DNA of 13,171 nucleotides from CAZMVU01 sp964569295 (GCA_964569295.1 CAZMVU010000136.1:1-13171); one strand, 5' to 3'. Positions 1 to 8,165 are shown, counted from the stretch's first letter. Notes: generated by a model not told the origin, from the sequence alone. Program-made: numbers and translations.

Positions 1-1312
1 ACTCTTCCCGTATGCACATCTGGTCCGCGTGGCCGCGCGCATGCTGCGCCGACGGACGCATGGCCGTGGGGTTGTTTGCTTGATCCTGGAGCGCTTCCTG
101 ATAGGCCTCATGCGCCGCCGGGAACGGTTCGAGCGCCCGATCGAAGATGCCCAAACTATACGCGATGGTGAGCCCATAATTCGAGATGGGCACCCCCTGT
201 TGCCGGCACCGCATGATCCGCGAGAGCATGGCCCTTCGGTTCGTCGTGCATGCGCCGCAATGCACCACCAGCTTGTACGGCGTGAGATCCTGCGGGAAAT
301 CATGGCCCTGGGTCGTGTCGAATTCGAGCCGGCCCCCCACATATTGCGTGAGCCAGCGCGGAATCTTCACCCGCCCGATATCATCCGCAATCGGATGGTG
401 GCTGCACGACTCCGCAATCAGCACCCGGTCGCCCGCACGCAGTTTCTCGATGGCCATGGTGCCCAGCGCCTGCGCCGTGAGGTCGCCCCGGAACCGCGCG
501 AACAACACCGAGAACGACGTCATCGGTATTTCGCGGGGCGTATCCGCCGCGACCTTGAGAAAGGCCTGCGAATCCGTGACCACCAGTCGCGGCGGTTCTT
601 TGAGCCGGTCCAGCGCCGCGCGCAACTCCCGCTCCTTCACCACCATGCAATAGGCGTCCGCATCGAGCAGGTCGCGGATGGACTGCACCTGCGGCATGAT
701 GAGGCGTCCCTTGGGCGCTTCCTTGTCGATAGGCACGACGAGCACGGCCATGCCGCCCGGTCCCACAAGGTCCGAAAGAATCGCCGGCGATTCGATGAAC
801 TCGGCGGGGGCCGCTTCGAGCAGGGCCTGGCGAAACTCGAGCACGCCTTCGCCCGCCGAAGCCACTGCGCGCACGATGCGAATCTTCTTCTCCTCGAGAT
901 CGTGGAGCACCTTGGGGTCCGGCGCCTCGAGGTCGGTCTTGTTGAACACCACCACCGCCGGGATACCGCGCTTGCGCAGGGTCTCGAGCACGCGGGTCTC
1001 GAATTCGCCCCAATGCCCCGCCTCCGCCACGAGCACCCCGAGGTCCGTGCGATCGAACACCTGCTCCGTACGCGCTGTGCGCAGTTCACCCAGCGCCCCC
1101 ACGTCATCGAGCCCTGCCGTGTCGATAAACAGCACCGGCCCGATCGGCAGCAGTTCCATCGGTTTTTCGACCGGGTCCGTCGTAGTGCCCGCGAAGTTAG
1201 ACACGATGGACACCTGCTGCCGGGTAATGGCGTTCAGCAGGCTGGATTTTCCCACGTTGCGCCGGCCGAACAGGCCGATGTGCAGTCGAAATGATTTTGG
1301 TGCGCGTTGCAT
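1..1312 (-). CDS. hydF: HydF, [FeFe]-hydrogenase maturation GTPase/scaffold (3' end cut by window edge)
   Basis: HydF is the scaffold on which the 2Fe subcluster is assembled or carried before insertion into the hydrogenase; its GTPase domain regulates interactions with HydE and HydG. Translating the minus strand from ATG at 1312 gives 437 open codons to the window edge with no stop. Family members are about 400-430 residues by memory, so only the last few residues should be missing. Visible motifs are the P-loop GRRNVGKS (residues 16-23), DTAG (64-67) and NKTD (124-127) of the GTPase domain, and the C-terminal cluster ligands CSH (C303, H305) and HCGAC (H351, C352, C355), fitting the family pattern CxHx(~45)HCxxC. 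It starts 6 bases after the aspartase stop, with AGGA overlapping that stop, so the two are co-transcribed. The long plus-strand reading frame over the same bases is an antisense artefact. Confidence 0.96.
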   Translation of the reverse strand, partial: MQRAPKSFRLHIGLFGRRNVGKSSLLNAITRQQVSIVSNFAGTTTDPVEKPMELLPIGPVLFIDTAGLDDVGALGELRTARTEQVFDRTDLGVLVAEAGHWGEFETRVLETLRKRGIPAVVVFNKTDLEAPDPKVLHDLEEKKIRIVRAVASAGEGVLEFRQALLEAAPAEFIESPAILSDLVGPGGMAVLVVPIDKEAPKGRLIMPQVQSIRDLLDADAYCMVVKERELRAALDRLKEPPRLVVTDSQAFLKVAADTPREIPMTSFSVLFARFRGDLTAQALGTMAIEKLRAGDRVLIAESCSHHPIADDIGRVKIPRWLTQYVGGRLEFDTTQGHDFPQDLTPYKLVVHCGACTTNRRAMLSRIMRCRQQGVPISNYGLTIAYSLGIFDRALEPFPAAHEAYQEALQDQANNPTAMRPSAQHARGHADQMCIREE

Positions 1313-1318
1313 AACGTC

Positions 1319-2719
1319 CTATCTTTCCGGCATCCCGAGGCGCATGACAGCCTCGGGTGCGATGAGTTCGTCGAACTGTCTGGCGCCGACGCCATGCGCC
1401 CGCGCAGTCTCGCGCACGGTACGCCCGGCGGCCTGGGCTTCCTTCGCCACCGCGGACGCGCCCTCGTAGCCGAGCACCGGGATGAGCGCGGTAACCACCG
1501 CCGTCGAACTCGCGACATGCGCGCGGCAGCGTGCCTCATCCGCCTCGATACCAACGACACAGTGCCGCCGGAAGATGTCGCACGTGTTCGCGAGTAACGC
1601 ACAACTGTTCAGCAGGCTGTCGGCCACCAGCGGCAAGAAGGCGTTCAGTTCCAGGCTTCCTGCCGCGCATGCCTGCCCGATGGCCACATCGTCTGCCATG
1701 ACGCGCATGGCCGCCTGCGCCACTGCCTCGGGGATGACCGGGTTCACCTTGCCGGGCATGATGCTCGAACCGGCCTGACGTTGCGGCAGGCGTATTTCGC
1801 CCAGCCCGGCCTCCGGGCCGCTTGATAGGAGCCGCAGGTCGTCCGCAATCTTGAGCAGGCTCACGGCATGCGCCTTGAGAATGCCCGAGACCTCGGCAAA
1901 CACATCCGCGTTCTGCGTGGCTTCCACCAGGTTTTCCGCCCGGGCAAAGCCGATGCCGGTCAACTCGCGCAGGGTCTCGACCACCTGAAAAATGTACTGG
2001 CGCGGCGCGGCAAGCCCTGTCCCGATAGCGGTGCCACCGAGGTTCACCACGCGCAGCCGCTCTTCGCACTTGTAGATGCGCCAGCGGTCTCGGCCGATGG
2101 CCTCGGCATAGGCGCCCATCTCGCGGCCCAGCGTCGTGAGCACGGCGTCCTGATATTGCGTGCGGCCGACCTTAACCACGTGGGCGAATTCCTTCTCCTT
2201 CTCCTGAAACGCCTCCTGCAACGCGACCACCTGGTCCTCGAGTTCCTTCAACAACCGGATCGCCGCAAGCCGCAACGCCGTCGGGTAGGTGTCGTTCGTT
2301 GACTGATGCCGGTTCACGTCGTCCGTGGGCGACACGGCCGCGTAGTCGCCGCGCTCGTTGCCGAGCAACTCGAGCGCGCGGTTCGCGATGACCTCGTTCA
2401 CATTCATGTTGAGGCTCGTGCCCGCGCCCCCCTGGAGCGCATCCACCACGATGTCCTCGTCGAGCAGCCCCTCGCACAGATCCGTGCATGCCCGGGCGAT
2501 GGCCGCAGCCTTTTCCGCCTCCGGCCACACCCCCCGGCGCGCATTGGTTTGTGCACACGCGAGCTTCACCATGCCATAGGCATGAATGAGCGCCGGGTGC
2601 ACGCGCCGGCCCGAGAGCGGGAAATTCTCGAGGGCGCGTGCCGTGTACACGCCATAGCGCGCCGTACGCGGCACGGCCATGGCGCCGAGGAGATCGTGTT
2701 CTGTGCGGTGGTCGGGCAT
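1319..2719 (-). CDS. aspA: Aspartate ammonia-lyase (aspartase)
   Basis: Predicted to convert L-aspartate to fumarate and ammonia. The 466-residue protein is the usual length for the aspartase/fumarase superfamily. Conserved blocks are TSLNMNVNEV (101-110), HQSTNDTYPTALR (138-150) and the signature GSSIMPGKVNPV (317-328), whose second serine (S319) lies on the catalytic loop. HQSTND and NPVIPE favour aspartase over class II fumarase, although the two are close relatives. The N-terminus (RTEHDLLGAMAVP) aligns with known aspartase starts, supporting ATG at 2719 even though no strong Shine-Dalgarno is seen. It lies directly between a TM1266-like gene and hydF, 6 bases from hydF, so it belongs to the maturation operon. 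I infer that it supplies ammonia for the H-cluster's dithiomethylamine bridge; a role in general aspartate catabolism cannot be excluded. Confidence 0.92.
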   Translation of the reverse strand: MPDHRTEHDLLGAMAVPRTARYGVYTARALENFPLSGRRVHPALIHAYGMVKLACAQTNARRGVWPEAEKAAAIARACTDLCEGLLDEDIVVDALQGGAGTSLNMNVNEVIANRALELLGNERGDYAAVSPTDDVNRHQSTNDTYPTALRLAAIRLLKELEDQVVALQEAFQEKEKEFAHVVKVGRTQYQDAVLTTLGREMGAYAEAIGRDRWRIYKCEERLRVVNLGGTAIGTGLAAPRQYIFQVVETLRELTGIGFARAENLVEATQNADVFAEVSGILKAHAVSLLKIADDLRLLSSGPEAGLGEIRLPQRQAGSSIMPGKVNPVIPEAVAQAAMRVMADDVAIGQACAAGSLELNAFLPLVADSLLNSCALLANTCDIFRRHCVVGIEADEARCRAHVASSTAVVTALIPVLGYEGASAVAKEAQAAGRTVRETARAHGVGARQFDELIAPEAVMRLGMPER

Positions 2720-2741
2720 GGGGAAATAGACAGAAGAGATT

Positions 2742-2955
2742 CACCACAGAGGCACAGAGAAGCACAGAGCGACCGGAAAGAGGAGAAGAAAAGAGGATGA
2801 AAAAAAAGTGACCGCAGAGAAGGCAAAGAACATAAAAACGCATGGGATAAAGGACATCGGCTTCAATCGGTTTTTTGCGTTCTATGCGCTCTTTTCGGTT
2901 AGTTCTTTCTTCCTCTCTCCTATCTTCCTCTGTGTTCCTCTGTGCCTCCGTGGTG
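2742..2955. repeat. Large imperfect inverted repeat of the CCACAGAGGCACAGAG type
   Basis: The outer arms are 2742-2769 (starts CACCACAGAGGCACAGAG) and 2928-2955 (ends CTCCGTGGTG); I count 25 of 28 complementary positions. Inside them, the segment from 2810 (ACCGCAGAGAAGGCAAAGAAC) is similar to the complement of the bases ending near 2900, and purine-rich and pyrimidine-rich stretches mirror each other. The element fills nearly all of the aspA-TM1266 gap and has no plausible gene. I recall similar 'accacagagacacagag' repeats scattered through many environmental bacterial genomes; their function is unknown. Transcribed, it would fold into a long hairpin and could attenuate or process the message. 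Confidence 0.7.
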
Positions 2956-2970
2956 CAATCCTCTTCCCTC

Positions 2971-3237
2971 TTACTCCACGTGTTCGAAGGTCATTTCTTT
3001 CACTTCCACCTCCTCGATGGCGTTGAGCTTGTCTCTCAGCTCGAGGCAGGTGGCATCGTCGCCGAACATTTCGAGCAGCAGCACGCCGCCGCTGGAGCAG
3101 TATGTCTCATCCACTTCGTGCAGCCCGATGCGCGTTTTGATGTTGCAGCCGTACTCGGTCAGCAGTTGCTGCACCTTGGTGGCGTCCTTGGTGCGGTCCT
3201 GTAGATGTACGCCAAGAATCAGATGCCGTTCTTTCAT
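2971..3237 (-). CDS. TM1266-type putative iron-only hydrogenase system regulator
   Basis: A small 88-residue cytosolic protein starting MKERHLILGVHLQDR and matching the TM1266 family, which is annotated as a putative regulator of [FeFe]-hydrogenase systems and has a ferredoxin-like (ACT/NikR-C-terminal-like) fold. Its biochemical role is not established. Recognisable family features are the ILGV opening strand, the DATKVQQLLTEYG helix, the RIGLHEV turn and the conserved CSSGGVLLLEMFGD segment. A longer frame opens 84 bases upstream, but ATG at 3237 is chosen because AAGGAG (3252-3247) lies 9 bases before it and the extra N-terminus translates from repeat-like DNA. It lies between hydG and aspA in the same orientation, which supports a hydrogenase-linked role. 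Confidence 0.85.
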   Translation of the reverse strand: MKERHLILGVHLQDRTKDATKVQQLLTEYGCNIKTRIGLHEVDETYCSSGGVLLLEMFGDDATCLELRDKLNAIEEVEVKEMTFEHVE

Positions 3238-3280
3238 GGGCTTGGTCTCCTTCCACGTTGCTCGGCCGGCATTATTGGTG

Positions 3281-3310
3281 AGAACTCTTGTCCATTCGTG
3301 GTTCGTTTTC
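3281..3310. repeat. Short ACCACGAATGGACA-type intergenic repeat fragment
   Basis: The minus strand reads AACGAACCACGAATGGACA within the 83-base gap between hydG and the TM1266-like gene. I recall this phrase (variants of 'accacgaatgaacacgaat') as a common dispersed intergenic repeat in many environmental bacteria. Only one copy is in the window, so the repeat status rests on memory and not on the sequence itself. Confidence 0.35.
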
Positions 3311-3320
3311 TTACGGTTCA

Positions 3321-4730
3321 CTACACATACACGTCCCGTTCACCGCCCTTCACCTTGTTGATTACCTGCTCCGTGCGCTCGCGGCGGGCCGTTGGCATTT
3401 CCGCAAGCGCCGCCTTGATGCACGCCTCCCCGACGGCCTTGGTTTCCGGTGACGCGTAGTCCTCGAGGTACTCGAGGAACGTGCTTACGCCATTGACATC
3501 GCAGTGGTTCTTGATGAGCCCCGGTTTCGCGAGATCCATGAAGTCTTCCCCGGTCCGGCCGAGCCGGTAGCAGCCTGTGCAGAACGACGGAATATACCCC
3601 ATCTGCGCGAGATCGCGGATGACCTCGTCGGGCGGGCGGTGGTCGCCGAGCGAGAACTGGCTCATGTCGGCCACGTCTTCATGTTCCGCGTAGCCGCCGG
3701 GATTGGTGCGGCTGCCGGCCGATATCTGCGACACGCCCAGTGCGAAGGTTTCCCGGCGGATGTTCGGCGTTTCGCGGGTGGACATGATGATCCCGGTATA
3801 CGGCACGGCGAGCCGCAGTATCGCCACGATCTTTCGAAACGCGAGATCGTCCACGGGCTGCGGCGGCTGGCTGGCGAGATCGCTCCCGTAGGCCGGTTCG
3901 AGACGGGGCACGCTGATGGTGTGCGGTCCGATGCCGAATTTCCGCTCGAGGTAGCGGATGTGCTGCATCATGGCGAGGATTTCGAAGCGCCAGTCCGCCA
4001 GCCCGAATAACACGCCGATGCCGATGTCGTCGATGCCGGCTTCCATGGCGCGGTCCATCGCGGTGATGCGCCAGTCGAAATTGCGTTTGACGCCCGCCGG
4101 ATGCACCGTGTCGTAGGTCTCACGGTGATACGTTTCCTGGAAGAGCTGGTACGTGCCGATTTCCGAGGCTTTCAGCCGCTTGAACTCGTCGAGCGTGAGC
4201 GGCGCCACGTTCACGTTCACCCGGCGAATCTCGCCTTTGCCTTTCTTCGTGGCGTAGATGGTCTCGATACACTTGAGGATGTAGTCGAACCCTTCCTCCG
4301 GATACGCCTCGCCGGCCACGAGCAGGATGCGCTTGTGCCCTTCATCGATAATCGACTCGACTTCCCGGGCGACCTCCTCCTGGGTCAGTGCGCGGCGCTT
4401 CAGGTTTTTGTTGCTCCGGCGAAACGCGCAATAGAGGCATTCGTTGTGACACAGGTTGGACACATACATCGGTGCAAAGAGCACCAGGCGGCGCCCGTAG
4501 ATTTCATCTTTCACGTAGCGCGCCGCGTCAAACAACGCGCCCAGCAACTCCGGGTCGCTCACGTCCATGAGCGTGGCGATGTCCGGTGCATCCAGTCCCT
4601 TGAGTTCGCGCGCCTTTGACAGCACTTCCCGCACCGCGGCGGCGTCCTTGCGGGCGCTATGGGCGAGTGTTGCTTCGATGGCTTCTTCATCGATAGGTAC
4701 GGTTTCAGGGTGTTCTTGCATGGTATCCAT
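3321..4730 (-). CDS. hydG: HydG, radical-SAM tyrosine lyase of [FeFe]-hydrogenase maturation
   Basis: HydG cleaves tyrosine with a SAM-derived radical and turns the product into CO and cyanide bound to iron, making the Fe(CO)2(CN) synthon for the H-cluster. From ATG at 4730 the protein has 469 residues, typical for the family. The radical-SAM motif CX3CX2C is at C94, C98 and C101 (CHNECLYC). The C-terminal auxiliary cluster motif CX2CX22C, which distinguishes HydG from ThiH, is intact at C384, C387 and C410. H270 in GPHTISVPR fits the histidine associated with the extra 'dangler' iron. A GTG opens the frame 24 bases earlier, but AAGGAG lies 6 bases before ATG 4730, so that start is preferred. 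It is followed by the TM1266-like gene after 83 bases. Confidence 0.97.
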   Translation of the reverse strand: MDTMQEHPETVPIDEEAIEATLAHSARKDAAAVREVLSKARELKGLDAPDIATLMDVSDPELLGALFDAARYVKDEIYGRRLVLFAPMYVSNLCHNECLYCAFRRSNKNLKRRALTQEEVAREVESIIDEGHKRILLVAGEAYPEEGFDYILKCIETIYATKKGKGEIRRVNVNVAPLTLDEFKRLKASEIGTYQLFQETYHRETYDTVHPAGVKRNFDWRITAMDRAMEAGIDDIGIGVLFGLADWRFEILAMMQHIRYLERKFGIGPHTISVPRLEPAYGSDLASQPPQPVDDLAFRKIVAILRLAVPYTGIIMSTRETPNIRRETFALGVSQISAGSRTNPGGYAEHEDVADMSQFSLGDHRPPDEVIRDLAQMGYIPSFCTGCYRLGRTGEDFMDLAKPGLIKNHCDVNGVSTFLEYLEDYASPETKAVGEACIKAALAEMPTARRERTEQVINKVKGGERDVYV

Positions 4731-4736
4731 GTACTG

Positions 4737-4742
4737 CTCCTT
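4737..4742 (-). promoter_or_regulatory. Ribosome binding site deciding the hydG start
   Basis: The minus strand reads AAGGAG, 6 bases before ATG at 4730. It lies inside the longer frame that begins with GTG at 4754, so it argues that the upstream GTG is not used. Confidence 0.75.
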
Positions 4743-4820
4743 GCCGGGGTGCACCGGCAGACGTCATCGCCGCTGTGTTGCTTGCTGTTTGTATATGCGC
4801 GGGCCCGCCGGAAAATGCCG

Positions 4821-5990
4821 TCATGCGTGCGTGCTGTGCGCCGCACTGGCACGTTCGGGAGCCGCCGGCTGCGCATCTTTCAAGGTGATGGTAAAGGTGC
4901 TGCCCGCGTCTGGCACGCTCGACACGGTGATGTCGCCACCGTACATGAGCGCGAGTTTTTTCACGGTTGACAGCCCGAGGCCGCTGCCGAGAATATCCTT
5001 GGTCTTTTCGTTCTTGATCCGCACAAAGTCGCGGAAAAGTGTGGCGGCCTCTTCCTCGCTCAGGCCGATGCCTGTGTCCTGCACCTGCGCGCGGACCTGA
5101 TCGTCTTCGCGCGCTATGGTCACATCCACCCGGCCGCCGTCGCGGTTGTACTTGATGGCGTTCGACACGAGGTTGTTGAAAATGATGGCGAGCTCCGCCG
5201 GGTCCGCGTGCAGCGGCACCTCGTCATCCGCATGCACATGCACGGCAATGCCGCGCTTCTGCGCGTCGGGCAGCAGGGTGTCGGCGGCGGCCTGGGCGGC
5301 CTCGGTCACGTTGCAGGCGCCTAATTCGCGCGGCCGTTCGCCCGACTCGATGCGCGTGAGGTCGAGCAAATCGACAATCATCTTGCGCATGTAACCCGTT
5401 CGGGTAAGGCACCGCCCGATGATATCGTGCGCGCGGCCGGTGTCGGCGAGGCGCTTGGGATCGGCGAGTATTTTGAGGTAGCCCTCGACCGCATTGAGCG
5501 GCGCCTTGAGTTCGTGGGCGAGCACGGAGATGAACTGGAAGCGCAGGCGGCGTTTCTCGGCGGCGAGGGATCGGGCCTGGCGTGCGACGAGGAAATGCCG
5601 GATGGTTTTGTTGAGCGTATTCTTGAGATCGGTTGGCGTAAAAGGCTTGGGGAGAAAGTCGAAGGCGCCTTCTTTCGTGGCGCGCACGGCGGTCTCGATC
5701 GAGGCATAGGCCGTGATGATGATGACGTGCATCTCGAGGTTCATCGGTGCAATGCGCTCGAGCACCTCCATACCGCTGATGCCCGGCAGTTTGTTGTCCA
5801 GCAGCAACAAATCCGGCGGATCCGTGTCGATGCGCGCGAGCGCTTCCTCGCCCGTCTCGACGGCGTCCACCTCGAAACGCACCTGGGCATCCACATCCGG
5901 CACGGACACCGTATAGTCTTTGAGCACACGCGACACGGCCATGCGGATGCCGGGCTCATCGTCGACGACAAGTGCTCTGAATGTTTCCAC
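4821..5990 (-). CDS. Hybrid signalling protein: N-terminal receiver plus histidine kinase
   Basis: A soluble 389-residue protein with no membrane segment or signal peptide. Residues 1-130 form a receiver domain: acidic pair D10/D11, phosphoacceptor D65 in LLLLDNKLPG, T93 and K115 in LPKPF. A stretch of about ten extra residues lies between the acidic pair and D65 (around 26-42). A histidine kinase follows: H159 in AHELKAPLN, the N-box NNLVSNAIKY (272-281), the G1 box DTGIGL (305-310) and the G2 box GSGLGLS (335-341). This receiver-first order suits a relay in which another kinase, perhaps the hydrogenase-like one encoded just upstream, controls this one. GTG at 5990 is the start because AGGAG lies 7 bases before it. 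It follows the sensor kinase by 45 bases and precedes hydG by 90. There is no DNA-binding domain. Confidence 0.9.
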   Translation of the reverse strand: METFRALVVDDEPGIRMAVSRVLKDYTVSVPDVDAQVRFEVDAVETGEEALARIDTDPPDLLLLDNKLPGISGMEVLERIAPMNLEMHVIIITAYASIETAVRATKEGAFDFLPKPFTPTDLKNTLNKTIRHFLVARQARSLAAEKRRLRFQFISVLAHELKAPLNAVEGYLKILADPKRLADTGRAHDIIGRCLTRTGYMRKMIVDLLDLTRIESGERPRELGACNVTEAAQAAADTLLPDAQKRGIAVHVHADDEVPLHADPAELAIIFNNLVSNAIKYNRDGGRVDVTIAREDDQVRAQVQDTGIGLSEEEAATLFRDFVRIKNEKTKDILGSGLGLSTVKKLALMYGGDITVSSVPDAGSTFTITLKDAQPAAPERASAAHSTHA

Positions 5991-6035
5991 GCTGCTGCTC
6001 CTGGTTGCCGGTGCATATTGCCGGCGAGGTCATCC

Positions 6036-8090
6036 TCAGGCTTGGGCCTGGGCCATACTTTGCGCGGTATCCGCCCCATCGCCGCCCGGTACCCGCTGCC
6101 GCGGCAGTGACACGGTGAACGTGGTGCCCGTCGGGCCTGCCTGGGGATCGTGGTTCGAGTGTACGCGGATGTTGCCGCGGTGCATCTTCACGATGCCATA
6201 GCTCACCGCGAGCCCCATGCCCGTGCCTTGGCCCATGGGCTTCGTCGTGAAAAACGGATCAAAAATGCGCTTGATATTGGCTGGCGTGATGCCCGTGCCC
6301 GTGTCGGTGATCTCGATATGCACCAGCGTCTCTTCGAACCGCGTACGCAACGTGAGCGCACCGCCTTCGGGCATGGCCTGGCACGCGTTTTCCAGCAGGT
6401 TCACGAGCACCTGGGTCACCTGATCGCGGTCGGCTTCCGCCTGAGGATCGCCCTCGCCGTGGGTTATCGTCACCGCTACATTGTCCGGCACAGTCACCAG
6501 CCGCACGCAGTTCTCCACAAACTCGCGCATATCGATGTCTTCTTGGCTCACCTTGTTCTGCCGTGCGAAGTGAAGCAGCCCGGCCACAATCTTTTTGCAG
6601 CGGTCCGCCTGCGAGGCGAGCATCTGCAAATCTTCGCACACGGCGGCACTGCTGTCGCATTCCTCGGCGAGCATGTGGGCGTACATGAGCACCACGCCCA
6701 GCGGGTTGTTCAGTTCATGGGCGATCCCCGCCGCCAGTTGGCCCATGGTCGCCAGTTTCTCCGCCTGCACGAGCGTTTCCCGGGTCTGGGCGAGTTCCGC
6801 GTTGGATACGGCGAGGCTGTCCACAGTGTGGCGCAGCTTGTCGATGGTATAGGGCAGGCACATCTCACTCTCGGCGAGGTTCTTGTAGATCGCGGTAGCG
6901 TGGGCGCGGCAGGTTTCGTAGCCGCACGCGCCGCAGTTCAGTTCGTCCTCAACGGAGACTTTGCCCATCTTGCGCAGGATCTCGCGCAGCGCTTCATCGG
7001 AAGGATCGGGTATGCGCTGGTCATCCGCCTCGAAGGTGCGCGAAAGATTGACACCCTTCAGGGCCTCGCGCTGCGCACGCCATGCGTCCATATCGAGTTC
7101 GCCCAGCCGCGATCGCACATAATTGCTCACGCGCCGCCGCCGCCGGAATAACGGATCGTGATTGCTGCACCCCGGCCCCATGATACAACCTTCACAGGCA
7201 AGCACCTCGAGTAGCCGCGGGTTGCAGTGGCCGAGATAAAACTCCTTAATGGCCTCGACAAATCCTATCCGCCCATCGGCCGCCACCACATCATTCGTGA
7301 TAAGGTCTTCCTGCGTGTTCGCCGCCTGCAGCAGACCGCGGCTCAGTGGCAGCAGCATGCCGGGGCCCGCTATCGGCGGATCAAAGGTGCTCTCCTGTAC
7401 CGTATGGCGCGAGAGATCGAGATCCCAGGCCATCTTGCGCAACTCGAGGTAGGTCAGCGCCGCATCCACCTCGTCCTCGAGGTTCGCACTGGCCACCTCC
7501 CCCTTCTTTGCGATGCACGGCCCGATGAAAACCACCTTCACATGCTCGCCGTGCAGGTGGCGTAAGGCGCGCGCGGTAGCTACCATGGGCGATACAATCG
7601 GCGCCAGGGCGTCCACCAGCTTCGGGTAATACCGTTCCACATAGGCGACCACCGCCGGGCAGGTCGTCGCGATGTAGCTGCGCTCTTCCGCCTTGTCCCG
7701 CACGAGCCGCTTGTACTCCCCCGCCACCAGGTCCGCCCCCGCCGCCACCTCGACCACATAGGTAAACCCAATGCGCCGCAGGACGCCGGTCAAAAGCCGG
7801 TAGTTCCAGTCCACGAACTCACCGGGAAAACTCGGCGCGACAATGGCGGCCACCGGCGTATCGCCCGCGAGCAAGGACGTCACATAGGCCGTCGAGTCAT
7901 ACACCTCCTTGGCGTGCTGGCCGCATACGCGCACACAGTTGCCGCAGCCGATGCACCGCTCGGTGAGCACATCGGCCTGGCCATCGACAATGCGAATCGC
8001 TTTTGCCGGACACTCCCGGACGCACGTGTAGCAGGTGCGGCAACGTTCGCCGATCGTCTTGACAAGGGGTATTTTGGCGGATTCATGCAT
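6036..8090 (-). CDS. [FeFe]-hydrogenase-like sensory domain fused to histidine kinase
   Basis: A predicted soluble H2 or redox sensor of 684 residues. Order of domains: two [4Fe-4S] ferredoxin motifs (C17, C20, C23, C27; C46, C49, C52, C56); an Fe-hydrogenase large-subunit domain (about 75-350); a further Fe-S motif (C386, C389, C394, C411); a helical linker; and a kinase with H458 in AHELNNPLG, NLLENACQAM (565-574), DTGTGI (596-601), FDPFFTTK (610-617) and GQGTGMGLA (620-628). The hydrogenase motifs are altered: TTCPAVV instead of TSCCPGW, GPCIAKKGE instead of MPCxxKxxE, and CEGC (C299, C302) instead of CxxxC. Four possible cluster cysteines remain (C144, C192, C299, C302), but the proton-shuttle cysteine position is threonine. 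This favours sensing over turnover. The frame is open to 8300, but ATG 8090 fits the family start and a promoter just upstream. It leads the minus-strand operon. Confidence 0.9.
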   Translation of the reverse strand: MHESAKIPLVKTIGERCRTCYTCVRECPAKAIRIVDGQADVLTERCIGCGNCVRVCGQHAKEVYDSTAYVTSLLAGDTPVAAIVAPSFPGEFVDWNYRLLTGVLRRIGFTYVVEVAAGADLVAGEYKRLVRDKAEERSYIATTCPAVVAYVERYYPKLVDALAPIVSPMVATARALRHLHGEHVKVVFIGPCIAKKGEVASANLEDEVDAALTYLELRKMAWDLDLSRHTVQESTFDPPIAGPGMLLPLSRGLLQAANTQEDLITNDVVAADGRIGFVEAIKEFYLGHCNPRLLEVLACEGCIMGPGCSNHDPLFRRRRRVSNYVRSRLGELDMDAWRAQREALKGVNLSRTFEADDQRIPDPSDEALREILRKMGKVSVEDELNCGACGYETCRAHATAIYKNLAESEMCLPYTIDKLRHTVDSLAVSNAELAQTRETLVQAEKLATMGQLAAGIAHELNNPLGVVLMYAHMLAEECDSSAAVCEDLQMLASQADRCKKIVAGLLHFARQNKVSQEDIDMREFVENCVRLVTVPDNVAVTITHGEGDPQAEADRDQVTQVLVNLLENACQAMPEGGALTLRTRFEETLVHIEITDTGTGITPANIKRIFDPFFTTKPMGQGTGMGLAVSYGIVKMHRGNIRVHSNHDPQAGPTGTTFTVSLPRQRVPGGDGADTAQSMAQAQA

Positions 8091-8165
8091 AAGCCTGGGA
8101 TCCGATGGTTCCCAGGGTTTGGTGCCCGGGAAGCCGTCAAAAACGCTAAAAATTCCTGCATACCT

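Noticed and set aside
29..1294. Plus-strand open frame of 421 codons at the left edge
   Set aside because: It is antisense to hydF, which shows intact GTPase and cluster motifs; the plus-strand product is Arg/His-rich with no domain.
1319..2719. Class II fumarase instead of aspartase
   Set aside because: HQSTND and KVNPVIPE are aspartase-like; fumarases typically show QSSND and KVNPTQ. Residual doubt is kept in the confidence.
2742..2955. CRISPR array or insertion sequence in the aspA-TM1266 gap
   Set aside because: There are only two inverted, not direct, repeat arms, no regular spacers and no transposase.
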